Shown: positions 62,189-64,000 of the stretch, piece after piece
How positions within the stretch are numbered: position 1 is the stretch's first letter
Layout: each line of letters begins with the position of its first letter
Assembly (NCBI RefSeq): GCF_003121705.1
Contig: NZ_PYHR01000002.1
Location: 2,418,001-2,482,000, forward strand
Direction of reading: 5' to 3'
From: Serinibacter arcticus
Lineage (GTDB): Bacteria; Actinomycetota; Actinomycetes; Actinomycetales; Beutenbergiaceae
Length of the DNA: 64,000 nt
Position numbers and translations under genes: made by a program
The notes under the pieces: model-generated
The model's input: the letters and a program-made list of their open reading frames with translations, nothing else
Told to the model about the DNA's origin: nothing
Databases searched by the model: none

Positions 62189-62553
62189 GGAACGTGCACC
62201 GTGACTGTCGACACGATTCGAGCTCGGAGGTCGCGATCAGTCTCTTAGCAATGCGCGTACTCCGGCGGACGGTGACTCGGCTCGTTGTGGGACGTACATC
62301 ATCGCTGACGGGGGACGCGTGGACACGACGTACGGCCGCCATCGTCTGCGGACGGCATCATGCCGGCGCGGTGCGCTCGCTGGCGTGGCCGTACCCCCTG
62401 GCACAGTGACGATCGGATCGGGCTGCGGCGCGACGCCGGATCGGGTGCCGATGGTGTGCCCGCCAGCCGTTCGGTTGCTGCATTTGCGGCGCAGGTTCGG
62501 AAGGTCGGTACCAATCGTCGGTTCTATAGAGTTCGGGATCGGGGCCTCGGGCC

Positions 62554-62567
62554 GTTTCACGTGAAAC
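62554..62567 (+). promoter_or_regulatory. parS site 4
   Basis: GTTTCACGTGAAAC, perfect 14-base core, flanks C and C. Confidence 0.85.
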
Positions 62568-62982
62568 CGGGATCAGGGACGACCGGATTCGCAGCAAGCG
62601 GTCAGTGCGACGGGTTGTCTGCGGACACGCGCCCGTTCAGGCATGGCTTAGACGGACCGCCGACAGGGCGACAAAGGTAGCCATGATGGTGCGCGACCAG
62701 GGCAGGCGATCACGCTCGGCAATGACCTCCCAAGCGAACCGATACGGAGCGGGGCACTGACATTACGCCCCACGCCAGGCAACGGAGATCCGCCACGTCG
62801 AAGGCGAGCACGTCACCCCGGTGCGACCCCCCCCCACCTAGGGGGCGTGAGGCAAGCCGGACGAGCGCTCGGCGCAGCACGCTAGATCCCTCATCCTTCG
62901 AGCGTGCTGAACGGCAACTGCCGTCGCTGCACAACATCTCGCGGCGCTACGGAGAAGGTCGGATTCCAGTTGTACGTGAACT

Positions 62983-62996
62983 GTTCCACGTGAAAC
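62983..62996 (+). promoter_or_regulatory. parS-like site 5
   Basis: GTTCCACGTGAAAC, one mismatch. Confidence 0.75.
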
Positions 62997-63198
62997 GCCT
63001 GCCGCCGCTCGAGCTCCAGCCGTTGTATCCGTGGTCCACGCTGCAAACGGTGCGGCAGGCGTCGATAGCGGGCGTTGCGACGTCTTCGGGACGGTCCCGG
63101 TGGAGCACGTCATCGTGATGCGACGCTGTCCGAGGGCGAAAGAGCGGTGCGCACTTCCCGACAGCTAGCCCCAACTATGGGCATTCCTACCGCGTCTG

Positions 63199-63212
63199 GT
63201 TCCACGTGAAAC
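63199..63212 (+). promoter_or_regulatory. parS-like site 6
   Basis: GTTCCACGTGAAAC, the same one-base variant as site 5. Confidence 0.75.
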
Positions 63213-63540
63213 GTCGGGCCTCCAGAGCAATTGTTGCGGGCGTAGCGGTGTATCAACCTACGGCCGTGGCGCACCACCAGGCCATCGGATCTTCGCCTTT
63301 GCGTGGACCGAGTCTTACGACTGCCCCAGATCCGTCGTGGTACGCCGTCACAGACCCACGATGTCCAGCTGATCACCGATGGGCGGCGACACAGTCAGGT
63401 CTCGGCCGTGGCTGGGCTCTCTGAGTTCCACTTCTCGGATGGGAACCGTCGGCCACGCCGACCACGACGCGCGATCGCAGACACGCTGCATCGCTCGCGT
63501 GCAGTGCAATGCGGTGAGGGCTGGGAGCTAGGTCCAGTTC

Positions 63541-63576
63541 CAGGACAAGATCCAGGACAAGGGCCAGGACAAGGGC
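63541..63576 (+). repeat. 12-bp tandem repeat, three units
   Basis: CCAGGACAAGAT, CCAGGACAAGGG, CCAGGACAAGGG in tandem, in the gene-free parS region. No known role. Confidence 0.7.
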
Positions 63577-63632
63577 CGGCGATGCGCCTTTGTCTCCAGA
63601 ATGACCGGGAGGTCGGGCGTCACCAGCGGATC

Positions 63633-63646
63633 GTTTCACGTGGAAC
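63633..63646 (-). promoter_or_regulatory. parS-like site 7
   Basis: GTTTCACGTGGAAC, which is the site 5/6 variant read on the other strand. Confidence 0.75.
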
Positions 63647-63781
63647 AGGCGATCTCGGAACCCACGTCTCCGGAGGACCCTGTCGGAGGTCACGCCTCCG
63701 AACGAGGCCGCAACCGTAACGAGCCACGTCGCAGAGCGTGGCCGGGGTGCCTGTTCCTGTCTCGTAGGCCAGTCTGGATGA

Positions 63782-64000
63782 ATGACTCGACGGAACATTC
63801 TCGGACAGGAAATCTCGCCACGACTTCAGCTCGTAGGTGGGCTCGTGCTCATGGCAATCGGAGTGACGTGGCTCGCCGTCGTCGCCTCCTCCGCCAACAC
63901 TGACTGGCGGCTCCTGATCGGTCTTGGGTGGCTCGGCGTCGGGATACTCACCGTGGTGCAGTACCGACGCGACAAGAACACGGACAGTGACCGATCTGCC
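63782..64000 (+). CDS. Small two-helix membrane protein, cut by window end
   Basis: 73 codons visible, no stop before base 64000. ATG 63782 gives MTRRNILGQEISPRLQLVGG; two TM helices follow, LVLMAIGVTWLAVVA (about 21-35) and WRLLIGLGWLGVGILTVVQY (about 42-61), then a charged Asp/Lys/Arg tail. No good ribosome binding site; CAGTCT six bases before the ATG is an imperfect leaderless box. Unknown function. The frame and hydrophobic pattern make it more convincing than other short frames nearby. Confidence 0.5.
   Translation, partial: MTRRNILGQEISPRLQLVGGLVLMAIGVTWLAVVASSANTDWRLLIGLGWLGVGILTVVQYRRDKNTDSDRSA

Larger units (their letters stand above)
61857..63781. other. Gene-poor parS region upstream of parA
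   Basis: About 1.9 kb with no convincing gene; short frames here lack coding bias and family motifs. GC is visibly lower than in the rest of the window. It contains six parS-like sites, TGTGGA (DnaA-box-like) cores near 61936-62048, a nine-C run at 62827-62835 that can pair with the GGGGG after ACCTA, and a 12-bp tandem repeat. rsmG, which normally follows parA here in actinobacteria, is missing. Confidence 0.7.

Noticed and set aside
62237-63798. Several 70-140-codon frames in the parS region
   Set aside because: No domains, no ribosome binding sites or leaderless boxes, low coding bias, and most span parS sites.
1-64000. CRISPR arrays, tRNA or rRNA genes, IS elements, prophage genes
   Set aside because: No regularly spaced direct repeats with spacers, no cloverleaf or rRNA segments and no transposase or integrase gene were seen on reading.

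Overview
The window is chromosomal DNA of a high-GC actinobacterium. Codon third positions are almost all G or C, and GTG starts, GTGA/ATGA stop-start overlaps and TANNNT -10 boxes are common. Gene content and order point to the Micrococcales, most like Cellulomonadaceae; this is inferred from synteny, not from a database match. The right end is origin-proximal. The order pcnA, NUDIX, DUF6049, murJ-pseudokinase, trxB, trxA, aminotransferase, ddl-like, parB, parA matches the block next to oriC in actinobacteria, and seven parS-like sites follow parA. rpsF-ssb-rpsR-rplI and dnaB, another origin-near block, also lie in the window.

Layout. 1-1.6 kb: start of a UbiA-type prenyltransferase coupled to an inositol-phosphate-synthase-like gene (ebo-like pair). 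1.6-11.4 kb: TetR/MMPL exporter pair, aldo/keto reductase, fatty acid desaturase, a VOC-pentapeptide-DinB fusion, histidine phosphatase, lipoprotein and PPK2. 11.4-29 kb: mostly metabolic and envelope single genes (XRE + DUF2971 pair opposite an SDR, M18 peptidase, lactonase, DoxX-like, lipoproteins, DksA-like, cyclophilin, a frameshifted penicillin-binding protein, hydrolases, EamA, AlaX, VKOR, SelO). 29-38.8 kb: dnaB and the rplI-rpsR-ssb-rpsF operon, separated by a MATE exporter, a MacB/FtsX ABC exporter and a DUF559 gene. 38.9-43.4 kb: PBP1A-type enzyme, PadR regulator and ino1. 43.5-61.9 kb: MFS, winged-helix protein, then the conserved origin-proximal block. 61.9-64 kb: an almost gene-free, less GC-rich parS region ending in a small membrane protein cut by the window edge.

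Three structural signals stand out. (1) Fifteen genes have a TANNNT box exactly 6 or 7 bases before the start codon, which predicts leaderless mRNAs. (2) A REP/BIME-like imperfect palindrome of about 62 bp occurs six times as three doublets with a 71-72 bp repeat distance; two doublets flank the DUF559 gene and one lies between ino1 and the MFS gene. (3) Three genes have reading-frame anomalies that would each be repaired by adding one base, with a G or C run at or near the break, so they are either assembly errors or recent contractions.
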